From: Populus alba | Taxonomy: Eukaryota > Streptophyta > Magnoliopsida > Malpighiales > Salicaceae | Assembly (NCBI RefSeq): GCF_005239225.2 | Contig: NC_133297.1 | Coordinates: forward strand, 10,776,147 to 10,840,146 | Direction: 5' to 3' | Length of the DNA stretch: 64,000 bases | Shown here: positions 46,423 through 58,200 of the stretch, one piece after another | Numbering within the stretch: the stretch's first letter is position 1 | Layout: each line of letters begins with the position of its first letter | Program-made: the position numbers and the translations under genes | The notes under the pieces: generated by a model | What the model saw: only the letters and a program-made list of their open reading frames with translations | Database searches by the model: none | What the model was told of the DNA's origin: nothing

Positions 46423-49400
46423 ATGGCAATGGCAATGGCCATTATAAGCTACGTATCAGCAAACTCAACGACAACGCCCCCCTCTCAAGACTCCTCCTCC
46501 TCCTCCTCCTCCTCAACTCCTTCACCAAGACAAACCAAAGTGATACTTCCCAAAAAGAAGCCATTAAAATGGTCGACAGGGATTGCTCCTGGGGAGTATG
46601 GTGGTCCACCTACTACCACAAAGCTCCGCAAGTACTGGGGAGGCGAAGATGAAGACCCCTTAACCTCTGATGATTTTATTTGGAACAAAGACTTCATGCC
46701 TCGCATGAAAAGACTTCTTCATAATGATCCTGTCGACCCTTTTCTTCAGACCTCTCCTGCTAAGGTCTCCTTTTTAACTTTTCCTATCATGTTATTTTTG
46801 TAGAATTATTTTCTATGTTTTTAGACTTGTTAATTAGTTTAATTTCCAATTGGGAATTTAAATTGTTGAAACAGGAAGAATCCTCTGGATTTCTGAGTTT
46901 AAATAGAGTCATGAATCTGGATAGGTAAGTCTTCCATTACTCGTAAAGCTAATGATTTCAATTTTGGAGATGCTAAACTTTGAATTGTGTGCATATCTTC
47001 AGTGTGGAAGTCGATTTGAGTAAAGAGCTCGCACAACGTCCAAAGCCCGTGATAGAACAACCAGTCGAGGCTACAACTAAAGTAAGATGATGGTTGGTTC
47101 TGTTCTTGGGTAAGTTCTGAATTTACCTCCTTTCTCACTTGTTGTTCTGGAATGTAATGATTCCCAGGTCCGCAGTGGTTCGTCACCAAAATGGAGGATG
47201 GCACCGACTCGCCGTGAGCAGGACAAGTGGGATAAAGCGACCAAGGCTGCAACCAGCGGCAGTGTATGTTATGTACATAACCTCAGTTAACTTATTTTGG
47301 TGCTTTTGTTGCTTTAGGATCCTCTGTCGGAGGTTTCTGCTATTACTTTCTCGGTAACTGTTTTTCCTTGTGATCAATTTGACTTCTTTAAAAAAGGAAT
47401 TAGAATATAAATTCTTCCTTAATGTATATGTTACCGGGAAAACACTCTTTTAAGAAAAGAGTTTCTTAGAATCAAATCCCTGGAGAGGTGCGCAACAAGA
47501 CCTTGCACACTGAGCTTGTGGTAAGCTAGCCTTAGACCACTAAAGATCAAAATAGGATTTTGGACAAAAAACTAGAAAAACAAACGACTTGAAAGAAATA
47601 ATCTGAATGCGAAGTGCAGATAAATCAAGAGAAATTTGCATTATATGGGTGTGAACAAACAATACAATGATGGAAGAGGCTCTTTTTACAGGCATCAATG
47701 CATAAGGGCCTTGAATACAAATCATTCTAGAACTCTTATCTCTTATTTGACTGAATTGGTTTGAAATCTTTTGAGTGTAAACAATATTCAATTTATTTAA
47801 TATCATTTTGAAGGATACCTTTGTGGTTTTGTGGTTTTATATCTACCTATGGATGGCAGGATGTGATGTTTCGGGAATTGAGGCGGCCTCAAGGGGATCC
47901 GGAAGTGTTGGCTGCTCAATCAAGGGAACAGTATTTTAAGGTACCCTTTTGTAGCATCTGGGTCCATGGCAATTTTGTCTTAAATGATGCTTACAGTTAC
48001 ATTTTAAATTCAAATTACGATCATTTTCTTTGGTGCTTCTGATGATGGAAATTCTTTTTTTTTTTTTGTCCCTATTTTTTGAGCAGTTGAAGAAGAATTT
48101 ACAGATTCTGACATTGGGCATAGGCAGTGTTGGTTTAGTCTCAACTTATGTCTCTTATTCACCTGAAATCGCTGCTAGGTACACTAATGTGGGCAACAGC
48201 ATGACCTTATCTATGAAAATCTGGTTTCTATGTCTGATTGATTGGTTGTTGACCATTGCAAGTGAAATTGATCTGTTTCTTTTTGCTTGCTCTTTATTTG
48301 TGTCCTTCCTCATTTAATCATATATTAATATTCACGTGTTGCTTTTAGAAATTTACTACTCTTTTGCATACACATGATAAGGCATTATGTTTATGAAGTA
48401 GGACAACTTTAGATTTGTGTCTGACAAAATAATCCTTGTGAGCTAAGGCTTGGTGTATGTGAAACTTGGGTAGATTAGGAACTTGTTTAAAGGAAAACGG
48501 AATGTCACTACAGCTATAAATAATTCCCAGTGTACTGCAGCAAAGTGAAAAGCTAAGATGACTAAATACCATAAATACTCCTATATAAGTTGAATTCCTA
48601 AATAAACCAGGTTTACGAGAAATCTCAAAATCTAAAATTATATTAAAATAATTTATAATTTTCTTCTTTCTTGGCTGCATCAGTATATATTTGTATGCAT
48701 TTGAGATTGTGCATTTAATTGCAGTTGCCTGTACATATCAGAACATTGAGACTTGTAATTTAAATTGAATTCTTCTTTTAGTAGATGAATCATGACAGTC
48801 TGCATTCTTGCATGGATTTTTGAAATGTTCCATTTGTGTTGCATTCCTGGGTTTAAATAGTTAATGCATTGCTGTATTAATAGAGATCCTTAACTGTAGT
48901 TTCTTGTTTCACCAACGGGTAACACTTGACAGTGCACTCTTTTAATTTTTGACAAGCTTGCCTTGCAGTAACATTTTGTTTTGCTATTTAAAAATATTTA
49001 TTCACTCTTTGGATGATAGTTTAAAATTCATAGTTTTCTTATACTTACAGCTTTGGTGCTGGGTTTATTGGATCTTTGGTGTATATTCGTATGCTTGGGA
49101 ATAGTGTGGATTCTCTGGCTGATGGAGCAAAGGGACTTGTCAAGTATGTAAACTATCCTCTGAACATATATGTTAGTTGTCTTTAACTAATGACTACATT
49201 TTATGGACATTGCATTATACTAGCTTGATTGATACTACACTTGCTGACCCCCACCTGTTTCCTTACTGCTTTACTATATTTAATTGTATGGTTACAGGTG
49301 TAACATTGTGTGCTGTTATGAGCACTAAATTAACATATTAAAGGGCTAACAGTTTGGCTTGCTTTACAATTGTTTTTCTTAGCGTATTATGGTGAGGGTT

Positions 49401-50769
49401 CAAAACTAGAAAGTGTTTGTTTGGTTGAAATCAATGAGGGAAAGAAGACTATCTAAGTGCTTGTTTGGCACCGCGATAGCGTCTGCTTTTCAAATTATTT
49501 TTTGTCTGCTGCTGCTTCTGATCACCAAATTCTTTTTCTGCAACTTAAACTCATTTGAAGCTCCTTTTTTTTAACTACCTAAATACTAATGCAGACTATC
49601 TAAGTGCCATTTGACACTGCAATAGCTTCTGCTTTTCAAATTATTTTCGTTTGAAAAATCATTAAATTGATGCTTTTTGGGTGCTTTTCGATGGTTTTGA
49701 TGTGTTAGTGTCAAAAAAAAATATTTTTTTGAATAAATATCATTTTGATGCATTTTCAATTGAAAAACGCTATGCACCACATTACCAAATACATACTTAA
49801 TCTTCAACCTTTCATGAACATCAGGAGATTGTCTGCCACCTGCTGTACATCATGTTTTCGATAACATTTTGGTTAACAAGAGGGCTCAGAACCATATGAA
49901 AGCATTGTTTTCTTTTGGCAGGGGAGCAGCTGCACAGCCGAGGTTGCTCGTTCCTGTTTTATTGGTCATGATCTATAATCGGTGGAATGGGTAAGTACTT
50001 GTGGCCTGCTATGCTGGCACACTGCTCATCTGCTACCTTGAAGGGTTCTTTTGCTGAAACCAATCTCATTTTGCACATTTTTTCTTCGAATAAGCTGCAG
50101 CATCTTACTTTTTTTTTTGTTTGTTTTTATTCTAATTGTTGTATAAAAGTAAATCTGTATCCCTTTCAGATGCGGGACTTGGCTGTTATCTCTGATATAT
50201 TTACTACAAATTTCATATCTTGAAACTACCAAAGCAAAAACTATCAACCCCTAAAATATCAGAGATGTGATATCTGTAAAGGAAAGCAGTAATATCTGAG
50301 GATCCAAATCATTCCATCGCTTCAATTTTTGTCTTCTTCTAACCCACTGGTGAATGGAAGGATCCTCTAGCCAAAACTTTGATTGAAAATTGTTTTTTGA
50401 TATGATGTTATTTACTGTTGTGTCTCATTATGTGTTGGCGGACATCTAAAACCTTCTTAAGATACTTTATGATTTTCCATATCATTACTTCAACTGACAT
50501 CAGTCCTTGTCTAGTACAGCTCTTTATAACAATTTTGTTCTCCTATTAATGAAATGATGGAAATTAGATTTGCATGGATTTCGTAAGTATATTCTTGGTG
50601 AATGTACCTATTGACAGTGCCCTATTTGGAACACAGGATTCTTGTTCCAGACTATGGATTTATGCACTTAGAATTGATACCAATGTTGGTGGGATTTTTC
50701 TCCTATAAGATTGCTACTTTCGTTCAAGCTATTGATGAAGCACTTGCGCCACTAGTGAAAAAGACATGA
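46423..50769 (+). CDS. CGL160: CGL160-type chloroplast ATP synthase assembly factor (ATP synthase protein I-related)
   Basis: This thylakoid membrane protein of the green lineage is related to bacterial AtpI/UncI and is needed for efficient assembly of the chloroplast ATP synthase CF0 part. Nine exons: 46423-46764, 46875-46924, 47003-47081, 47168-47263, 47860-47940, 48087-48178, 49051-49143, 49922-49990 and 50637-50769. The product is 344 residues, with all junctions GT-AG and in phase. The N-terminus is Ser/Thr-rich with a run of about nine serines, as in a transit peptide. The conserved soluble part includes KWSTGIAPGEYGGPPTTTKL, WRMAPTRREQDKWDKATKAA and DVMFRELRRPQGDPEV. The C-terminal third has about four hydrophobic segments (ILTLGIGSVGLVSTYVS, FGAGFIGSLVYIRML, LLVPVLLVMIYNRW, LELIPMLVGFFSYKIATFV). 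It matches Arabidopsis At2g31040 along its length. Two alternative ATGs lie at 46429 and 46435. Confidence 0.91.
49447..49800. mobile_element. Internally repeated MITE-like element in a CGL160 intron
   Basis: Two units begin with AGACTATCTAAGTGC (about 49447 and 49593), each continuing with GCTTCTGCTTTTCAAATTATTTT or its near copy. The right end GCTATGCACCACATTACCAAATA is roughly inverted relative to the left end TTGTTTGGCACCGCGATAGC. This suggests terminal inverted repeats with a nested or partly duplicated left arm. It has no coding capacity. Confidence 0.6.
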
Positions 50770-51721
50770 GTTTAGGATGAATGCTCAATATGCCAAGGGG
50801 ATGCACAGTTAACACTTAAGAAATCAGAGAGGTATTTTAATTAATTTTTACAGCTTACACATGCATTTTTGGCCTTCGATCATTTGCTAACCTTTCTGTT
50901 CGTCGATGATAATATATTTTTGTTCATGTTTACAGGTGATGATTTCATAAATTGGTTGGGGAGCGCCAAGGGAGAGACTTTTTCCTTAATTTTTTACTTG
51001 TTCAGAGAAATGAAAGGAAACTTAAGCTGGTAGTGTAAGTATGGGAATCAGTTACTCGTATTGTTTCCCCTTTCAACGCAATGGCGAGAGTATAGAATAA
51101 GCTGTACTTTCTACATTTTGTCTGAAGAAAACTGTAATCACGAATTAGTGAATCGAATCAAGAAATATATTATTCTAAAATTAAGGGTTGTGATACATCT
51201 CGAAGACGAAGCCTCTGCTTCAAGTATGGGTCTCCTTCGAGAAGGTCCTTATGCTCGGCAATCTGCAAGCACAGAAAACATAATGGAATTTATTCACAGA
51301 TGGATCGAAGCCGTGTCTTAAACTTTTATAAGCCAAGAAATGTGGCAATAGGCACTCTAAAAACAAAACAGGTTTGGATCTAGAAATGTTCTGAAGGGGG
51401 ACGAAAGCAATGGGTTTCGACTAATCTATATGGTTTGTTCTCTCAGAAACGGCATATCCCCATACCCGGAGGAGGAGGAGGAGGAGCTTGGTTTCTTTGT
51501 AGTTTGCTCTCAAGCAGGCCACAGTTATTCTGACACCAGGGGCTTGCCATTCAAATCAGCCAACCCTGGATGGCAAATGCCATCTCCACAAGTCAATTGT
51601 CAATCTGCAGAAAAGCCACTGATTGTATATCTCCTGGAGCATGTGGAGATTTTTTAATGTCCTTCTGAATCGCATGCTTAAATGCTGCTCCAAAGCCTAG
51701 CCAAAGTGGTAGATGTCCGGA

Positions 51722-51925
51722 CGTGTTTAGGAGTGTTATTGTTGTTGCTTTTCAAAGTGTTTTTCACTCAGAAAAGTATGTCAGTAATATTTTTTTATTT
51801 TTTAAAAATTATTTTTGAGATCAGCATATCAAAATGATTTGAAAACATAAAAAAATACTAATTCAAAAAAAAAAATCAAAATTTTTTAAAAATATATTTT
51901 TTACCGCACCACCAAACGGTGTCAA
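51722..51925. mobile_element. MITE-like element inserted in a PEPC pseudogene exon
   Basis: The ends are roughly ACGTGTTTAGG (left) and CCAAACGGTGT (right), forming short imperfect inverted repeats. Inside are GTTGCTTTTCAAAGTG, TTTTTAAAAATTATTTTT, the box GATCAGCATATCAAAATGAT and an A-rich tail. It splits the PEPC coding sequence between the TISWIF region on one side and the HLP-WLGFG region on the other. An empty-site reading of the exon is nearly continuous. Confidence 0.7.
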
Positions 51926-52027
51926 CCTTTTCTAGTCCAAGTAAAAAGATCCATGAGATTGTTCGGAGTGTCTCAATGCCGCCACTTGGCTTCCGTGTTG
52001 ATGGTCACCTGCCAATTTTCATCCGAC

Positions 52028-52109
52028 CATACTCCAACTATGGTGTTGCTCGCGTTATGGAAATCCCACATACTCCAACTATGGTGTTGCTCGCGTTATG
52101 GAAATCCCA
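52028..52109. repeat. Perfect 41-bp tandem duplication in PEPC pseudogene coding sequence
   Basis: Two identical 41-base units starting CATACTCCAACTATGG lie end to end. On the minus strand they derive from the PEPC coding segment for ATPELEYG. The absence of any mismatch between copies implies that the duplication is recent relative to the pseudogene's other damage. Confidence 0.95.
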
Positions 52110-52144
52110 AACACCAGAAAAATAAAGCGTGTCCATCAGTGTAC

Positions 52145-52312
52145 TAATTACTATGCTAGATAATAATATTTTTTTATTTTTTAAAAATTATTTTTAAGAT
52201 CAACACATCAAAATGATTTGAAAACATAAAAAAACATATTAACTTAAAGCAAAAATAAAAAAAAAATGAATTTTTTAAAAAGCATTTTTCCACCACAATG
52301 CCAAACACCTAC
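52145..52312. mobile_element. Second MITE-like copy within a PEPC pseudogene intron
   Basis: It shares TTTTTTATTTTTTAAAAATT, the box GATCAACACATCAAAATGAT and TTGAAAACATAAAAAA with the element at 51722-51925, then an A-rich stretch and a right end near CCAAACACCTACA. It lies where the functional PEPC gene would have the intron after EYLRF. Confidence 0.6.
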
Positions 52313-52755
52313 ACGACTTCGTAATTTGGAGGAGGGATGATGTGAGAGCACAAAAGGTGAGACATCAAATGCTCGGACAAGAGCTAAAAGAGAAGGGATA
52401 TATCCAGTTTGGTAATCACATGAATAATTCAAGACATGGTCATTTGTTTTTTACTTGTTTCAAATAAGAATGACAGAAATAAAGAATAGATGTTTTAGTC
52501 TTTATTGGTGAATTGTCAGGGATATTAGAAGTTCGTTGTTATGATCAGGTTAAACAACCTTGAAGGATAAATGACAATGGCTGATTTAAATGCTTACAAA
52601 GCGGAGGTATTCAACAAAACGAGGTTCGATGAGAGCACGCCATTCTGACTCAGGTGAGATTGGGGGATGCATTCCGTGCTCAAGTGCGGTAGCTGTAAAA
52701 CTCTAGAGTGTTCTGAAACACAAGTGCTCCTCCCCAGAAGAATTTTCAACTCGCC

Positions 52756-52869
52756 TTTAACAGCCAAACAATCTCAGACACCCTAACATGGAGAAACAAT
52801 GCTAATGGGAAATTTTCTACGAAGTCCGCCTATGAAATCATTAAGAAAGAGGACATTCAACATTCATAG
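52756..52869 (+). mobile_element. LINE reverse-transcriptase C-terminal (zf-RVT-like) fragment
   Basis: An open stretch of 37 codons without an ATG, ending at TAG, reads SDTLTWRNNANGKFSTKSAY followed by an Ile/Lys/Glu-rich end. The pattern D-x-L-x-W ... G-K-F-S-x-K-S-A-Y is the hallmark of the segment after the reverse transcriptase domain in plant non-LTR elements. It abuts the PEPC fragment GEEHLCFRTL on its left and separates it from the upstream fragment ending THLAIL, so it landed inside former exon sequence. Only this piece of a LINE is recognisable. Confidence 0.65.
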
Positions 52870-55262
52870 TTACTCGCACGTAAAAGTGACTTTCGTTTAT
52901 TTAAAGGGAAGTCTTCTTTGAAAGAACTGGGCCGTCGCCTCTTCTTTTCAGTGGGGCGACCACTCCTACGATCTTGCTCTCATCAAGCTTCCCGATAATT
53001 CACATCCGATGAGCTTCTTGTGCTAGATTGAATTTTTCTCTTTCTTGCCTGGGAATGGCGCTGTGCCCGGGATCACGAAGAGACGAAGTGATGCACAAAT
53101 GGTGTCAGGTGGTTGAGTAATATAGCAAGATGGGTAGGCCCTCTTCGTCTTCCAACTGTCCCTCGATCATGGAACATGATTAGCTTAACCACATATTCCT
53201 TTGCCACCTTCACAAGCTCTTCTTGAGCCTCGTACAGCTGCCAAGCAGCAGAGAGACGCCCGGCATCCTTTCCAGAATCTGAGTATCCTATCATGACTTC
53301 TTGCTTTCCCTTGATCTGTTTTCTATACCAATTTATTGAGAAGAGACGAGCCACAGCAGCAGGAGAAGCTTCAAGATCAGCGAGCTTTTCGAACAACGAA
53401 AAACCTGTGTGGTTGTTAGACACGACACTCACACTATAACAGCCCAACAGCAGGTACATCAGAAGGGCTTGTGGCCATTGAGATTATATAAGCACCAACA
53501 TTGTCTGGAGGAAGTTCTGCAATGACATTAAAGGTGTCAAGTACGCCAGCAATTTCTTCATTTTTGGGAAGATCAGGTCCAAAAAGAGGGCGTTTGCCAC
53601 TGAGCACAGTTAAGAGCCACTCCTGCCTATGTTCCTCAGACCATTCTCGATAGGATCCAATGCCTAGGTGCTTTGTGATGGCATCTAGAACATCAGTGTG
53701 CCTGTCAGATTCCTGCTGGATATCAAGTCTGACAAGTAAGAGCTCGAAGGTAGAACTTGCCATAAGAAATCAAGAAGGCTTCCGTCTGCAAGTGGTCAAT
53801 CACCACAGGCACAGAGTGATCTGTAACAGAGTACAAGAGGCTCGAGAAACTACAGGAATAGAAAACCAATGAGTAAATCGGGATTGTCTTGCTTTTGCAG
53901 AATTACTAGGCTTCCAGCTAATAATTGGAAATTTGAGGACTCAGAACAGCCATTCCATGCAAAATACCTCAAGATATAGGTACTTCAGCAACTCTCTTAA
54001 AAACACTATTCAATAGATCATAGCTATTGAAAAAGGGAGAGGTTGGTGGTACATCATAACGCATAGAAAACCATGAATTTGAGTATAATACAAGTCTAAA
54101 TCGTGAAACTAAATAAAAAAATATAACCAAAATTGCAAAAATCTATAGTTTATTTAGCAAAAATCCCATAAAATCTGAAAATATAGGTTTAAATACCCTG
54201 TACATCCATAAATAACCAAGAAAACAACCAACTAGAAAAAATAATAAAGCTAAACTTTAAAATTAACAAGGAAAATATAAAATATGGTCCAAAACTATGA
54301 AGATAATTTTAAAGGGCATTCAGAGTGGAATTTGACGAATCTGAGCAACGAACGAGTTTCTAGCGCAAGTAGAAGCTCAACTCAAGTTCAATTTTCTATC
54401 AGGAATTCACTTGTAATATTTGAGCTATCTGTTTGGACAACTTCTTGAACTCTTTTTATTTGTCAATCTAATCCATAAAATCCTGGACTAATTGTTTCAA
54501 GTCACATCATATCTAAAGAAAACACCTGGAAGGATAATTTCATGTCATATCTGAAACTACTGCTCTCTTAAGAAAACAAATCCGTAGAGCAGATCGAATC
54601 CTTTGAATTTATGTTGAAATCATTGGAAAGAAAGTGAAGAATTCCGTGTCGATACTACTGATTTCTGAAATCATTTAAAATAATATATTAGATCCTTCTC
54701 TATCACATTTTTAATGAAAAGATTGACAGGCATGTATCATCTAAAGGATCCCTTATGGCAAGAGTACTGCTGTAAAGTGATACCCATAGCAGATATATTT
54801 CCAACTTAAAGCTTCTTTGCCTAAATTTAAGAATATTTTAGGAATAATCTACTAATTTGAATCGGTAAAGGAGGGACCTGCTCAATATCAGTGAAGGTTG
54901 AATCCTCAAATGGCTAATAACTGACGAGAGCGTTATACAGCCTGTCCCTTACACTGCCAAGAAGAACACAGTACGGCTCATCTGGAGGGATTTGTTTCCA
55001 TATTTCTGTTTTCGTAATCCATTTAGAAAAAAAATGAAGAAATCTGATGAAACAAATTTAAAAAACATCGAATCAAATTTCCTTTTCCACCAAGTAGGAA
55101 ACTTGAGGTATTTTATGAAATTGGTATCACATTATCATGCCAAGACTATATAAATAGGGAGTTAATGAAATACCCATGTAGCCGTGTTTTGCATATCTCC
55201 TTGAAGAGGGATGAAGTTGGTCTGGACGAACACGAAGTTCTTCATTGCGGCGTCACATGACA

Positions 55263-58200
55263 ACTGTAAATGAAATCAGACACAATCATATGACAGCTTT
55301 TGAGGCTTGTTTGGAAACGCGTGCAAATCATGTATTTTTAAATTTTTAATATTTTTTATTTAAAATAATTTTTTTATATTTTTAAATTATTTTAATATGT
55401 TATATCAAAAATAAATTTTTAAAAAATAAAAAATGTTATTTTAATATATTTTTAAATAAAAATATTTTAAATCATCACTATTATTATAATACCTAACATT
55501 TTATTGCAAAAAAAAAAACATGAGAACCATCTTAAAAAATAGTAAAAGAGCGTTTTTCTCTTTTTCGCTCTCTCTCTCTCTTAGAATAAATTGCTTTTTA
55601 AATTAGATTATTACAATGAAATTTTAAAAAATCAAACAATTATGCCTTGGTTTTTTAAATAAGATCTGAGTTTTTTTATGGTAATATTATTAATTAATTT
55701 ATATTTTTTATATATATCTAATATGCTCTTTTTTTAACAAAAAAAATTAAATGTTTTTTTATGTTAAATTTTTTATATATTTTTTAAAAATTATTTATTA
55801 TTTTTCTTTACTGTGTTTTCACAATTATCACGGCATGATTTTGTTTTTGTTTTTTGATAGAAATTTGCTTTGTATACAGCGCTAAGTTCTTATACAGAAA
55901 ATCATTATTTCAATAAAAAAACATTTTTGCTAGGAAAGAAATATGAATAAAGGAGGAGGATTTTGGCTAAAAAAATGTAGTTTTCTTTTCTCTCATTCAT
56001 TTTAAATCATATAAAATTTTATGAATATTTTATTTTGATTGTGTTAGGTTTCCATTCAAAAAATCATGCTACTTATTATAAAAAACACATATTTTTGTTA
56101 AAATAAAAAAATACTTCAATAAAAAAATGAAAATTTAAATAAAAGAATATAATTTTTCAGCTATAATCTAATTTTTTTTAATTCTTAAAAATATTTATTC
56201 TAACCAGTGTATTTTTAAATAAAATAGATTTTAAAAATCACCTCAGGATAATATGACATGACTAGGTGGATACAATCTTTTCAAAATTCAACAACTCTTT
56301 TTTTCTCTTATAGTCATCACATCCATTTGATTATTATTATTATTGATAATAAACTCAAATTAATCTCCAAAAAACACTACAAAATTGACAAATAACAATA
56401 GAATTACCGATGTAAAATATTCTATTGGTAATGTTCATGAAAATAGCTGTCTCTCTCCCTCACACGGTTGATCCGTCACCAATAACAGCCCCTCACAACA
56501 ATGCCACCTCCTCCACACGACAACGACGTCCTTCAAAACACAACCACCATCACCCAACGCTGCCAGCCGAGATTCTTCTTCTATCTTTATCCTTTCTGAC
56601 GGCCACTCAATCCGACACCTTCAACCACTTCATCTTCTACTTGTGGCAGTAATATCAGTAACCGTATGTGAAGAAAAAGAGAAGATCAATGCAGATTTGT
56701 GAAGAAAAAATAATAAAATTAATTGTGTTTGTGTGATTTTGTTTTTTTTTGCAGTACAATGACACTCACAATTTATATGAAAATAAAAAGAAGAAAAAGC
56801 CACTTTAGATTCATAATTTTTTTCCTCTTCAATTAGTGACAGCGCGTTAATCCATGCGTCAATAGTGATAATGACGTGTGGGTCCATGCTTTGTTGCATC
56901 CCAACAACTCTGCTGATCATGGAGATCTTGTCGAGGAAGTGTTCTACAAATTTTGAATGATTTTGTGTTTGTGTCATTGTGAAATTGTGATAATTGTAAA
57001 TGTGTAATTTTAGGGGATGTGTAAATTAGTGAAGGAGATTAGTGTATGTGTTTGTAGCATTTTTTTAGCATATGTTAAATAAATGACTAGAACAAAAGGA
57101 TATAAAAAAAATTAAATGTTTTAATTTGTATATGATCAAGCATTAAAAAAAAAGCATAATAAATGTATCTTTTGCATATTTTTTTTTGTTAAATATTATG
57201 TTTAGCATAAAAATAATTGTTTTTGCATGTGTTTATGCACTGTAAAAAAAATATTTGTGTTTTTGGTATTTATATAAAAAAATGTGTATTTTTATTTGCA
57301 TGCATTTTTTTCAAAGCTTGATAACAAGTTTATTAAAACCCATTAAAATCTTGGCCCAAATAAATTACCTATTAAGCCTACATACCAAAATAATAATAAT
57401 AATAAAAAACCCATGTTTCATTTCAAAAAAATAAATTATCAATTTACAAGATTTTTCATACAAGAAGTCCAAAGCCTATTTTTGCCACTTTTGGAGTCCA
57501 AAACCTAATTCTCATCGTCCATATTGGTTCCTCAACTATTTTTTTTAACAATCTTGATGAAATATTTTTTTAAGACATAAATATATATATTTTTTATATA
57601 CATCTTTATTTTTTTTAAAAAAAGAGATCGATGTCTGAATTTTAAAATCAAATATTGGTTACACCTATTTTTAATAATTTCAACAAAAGATTTAGTGTTA
57701 ACATTCTTGAAGAGTCTCCTAGTTTTAGGGACCGATTTTGTTTTTTAACATATCTAAAGATTGACGTCAAAATTTTCACAAAATAACTAGAGGTTAAAAA
57801 AATAAAAAAACTAAAAATAATTAGGATAATTAAGGGCAATAAAAAAAAATAAATTTAAAAGAAAACACATAATAAAAATAATTTTTTGTAAGAAAAGATG
57901 TGATAAGGGTGATATCGTTTTTTTCTTAGAGATAACGAATCCTTACCTAAATCTCTAGAAACAATGCATATTTTATGATGTCTAATTTTTTTTATAATTA
58001 CTAATAGTGACTCTCAATTTTCCATGGTATATACTTTCTCTTCAATTTTATGGAGTCTTGGCTGACGTCCACCGAATTACGACACATGCCTTTACTGTTA
58101 TGTTCTATTCACATCAGATATAATTAAAATAACTCTTTGAAATAAAAGGACTCATTCTAATACTATATTATTGTATTAAAATTAGTGGTTACTTGAATAA

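Larger units (their letters stand above)
51188..55262 (-). pseudogene. Truncated phosphoenolpyruvate carboxylase pseudogene (introns retained)
   Basis: Fragments of plant PEPC appear in order on the minus strand. They are: RRNEELRVRPDQLHPSSRR (about 55185-55262); [16 protein letters not shown] (about 54920-55010); LCYRSLCACGD and [10 protein letters not shown], split by an in-frame TGA, then [15 protein letters not shown] and [19 protein letters not shown] (about 53459-53860); [19 protein letters not shown] and [19 protein letters not shown] (about 53100-53400); GEEHLCFRTL, then [17 protein letters not shown] and [10 protein letters not shown] (about 52577-52750); LEYGRMKIG and KPSGGIETLRTISWI (about 51945-52035); [20 protein letters not shown] (about 51640-51712); [19 protein letters not shown] (about 51190-51260). 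The start and end of the gene are missing. The catalytic glycine-rich loop FHGRGGTVGRGGGP is reduced to [14 protein letters not shown] retained acceptor (ACAG before the KQIPP exon) and a GTAAGC donor after EYLRF point to a duplicated genomic copy, not a processed one. Confidence 0.9.

Noticed and set aside
51061..51321. Plus-strand 86-residue ORF
   Set aside because: It is the antisense shadow of the PEPC pseudogene fragment [13 protein letters not shown] on the minus strand.
53073..53763. Minus-strand ORFs as a working PEP carboxylase gene
   Set aside because: Upstream TGA, missing gene ends, deletions and loss of the glycine-rich catalytic loop show it is a pseudogene.
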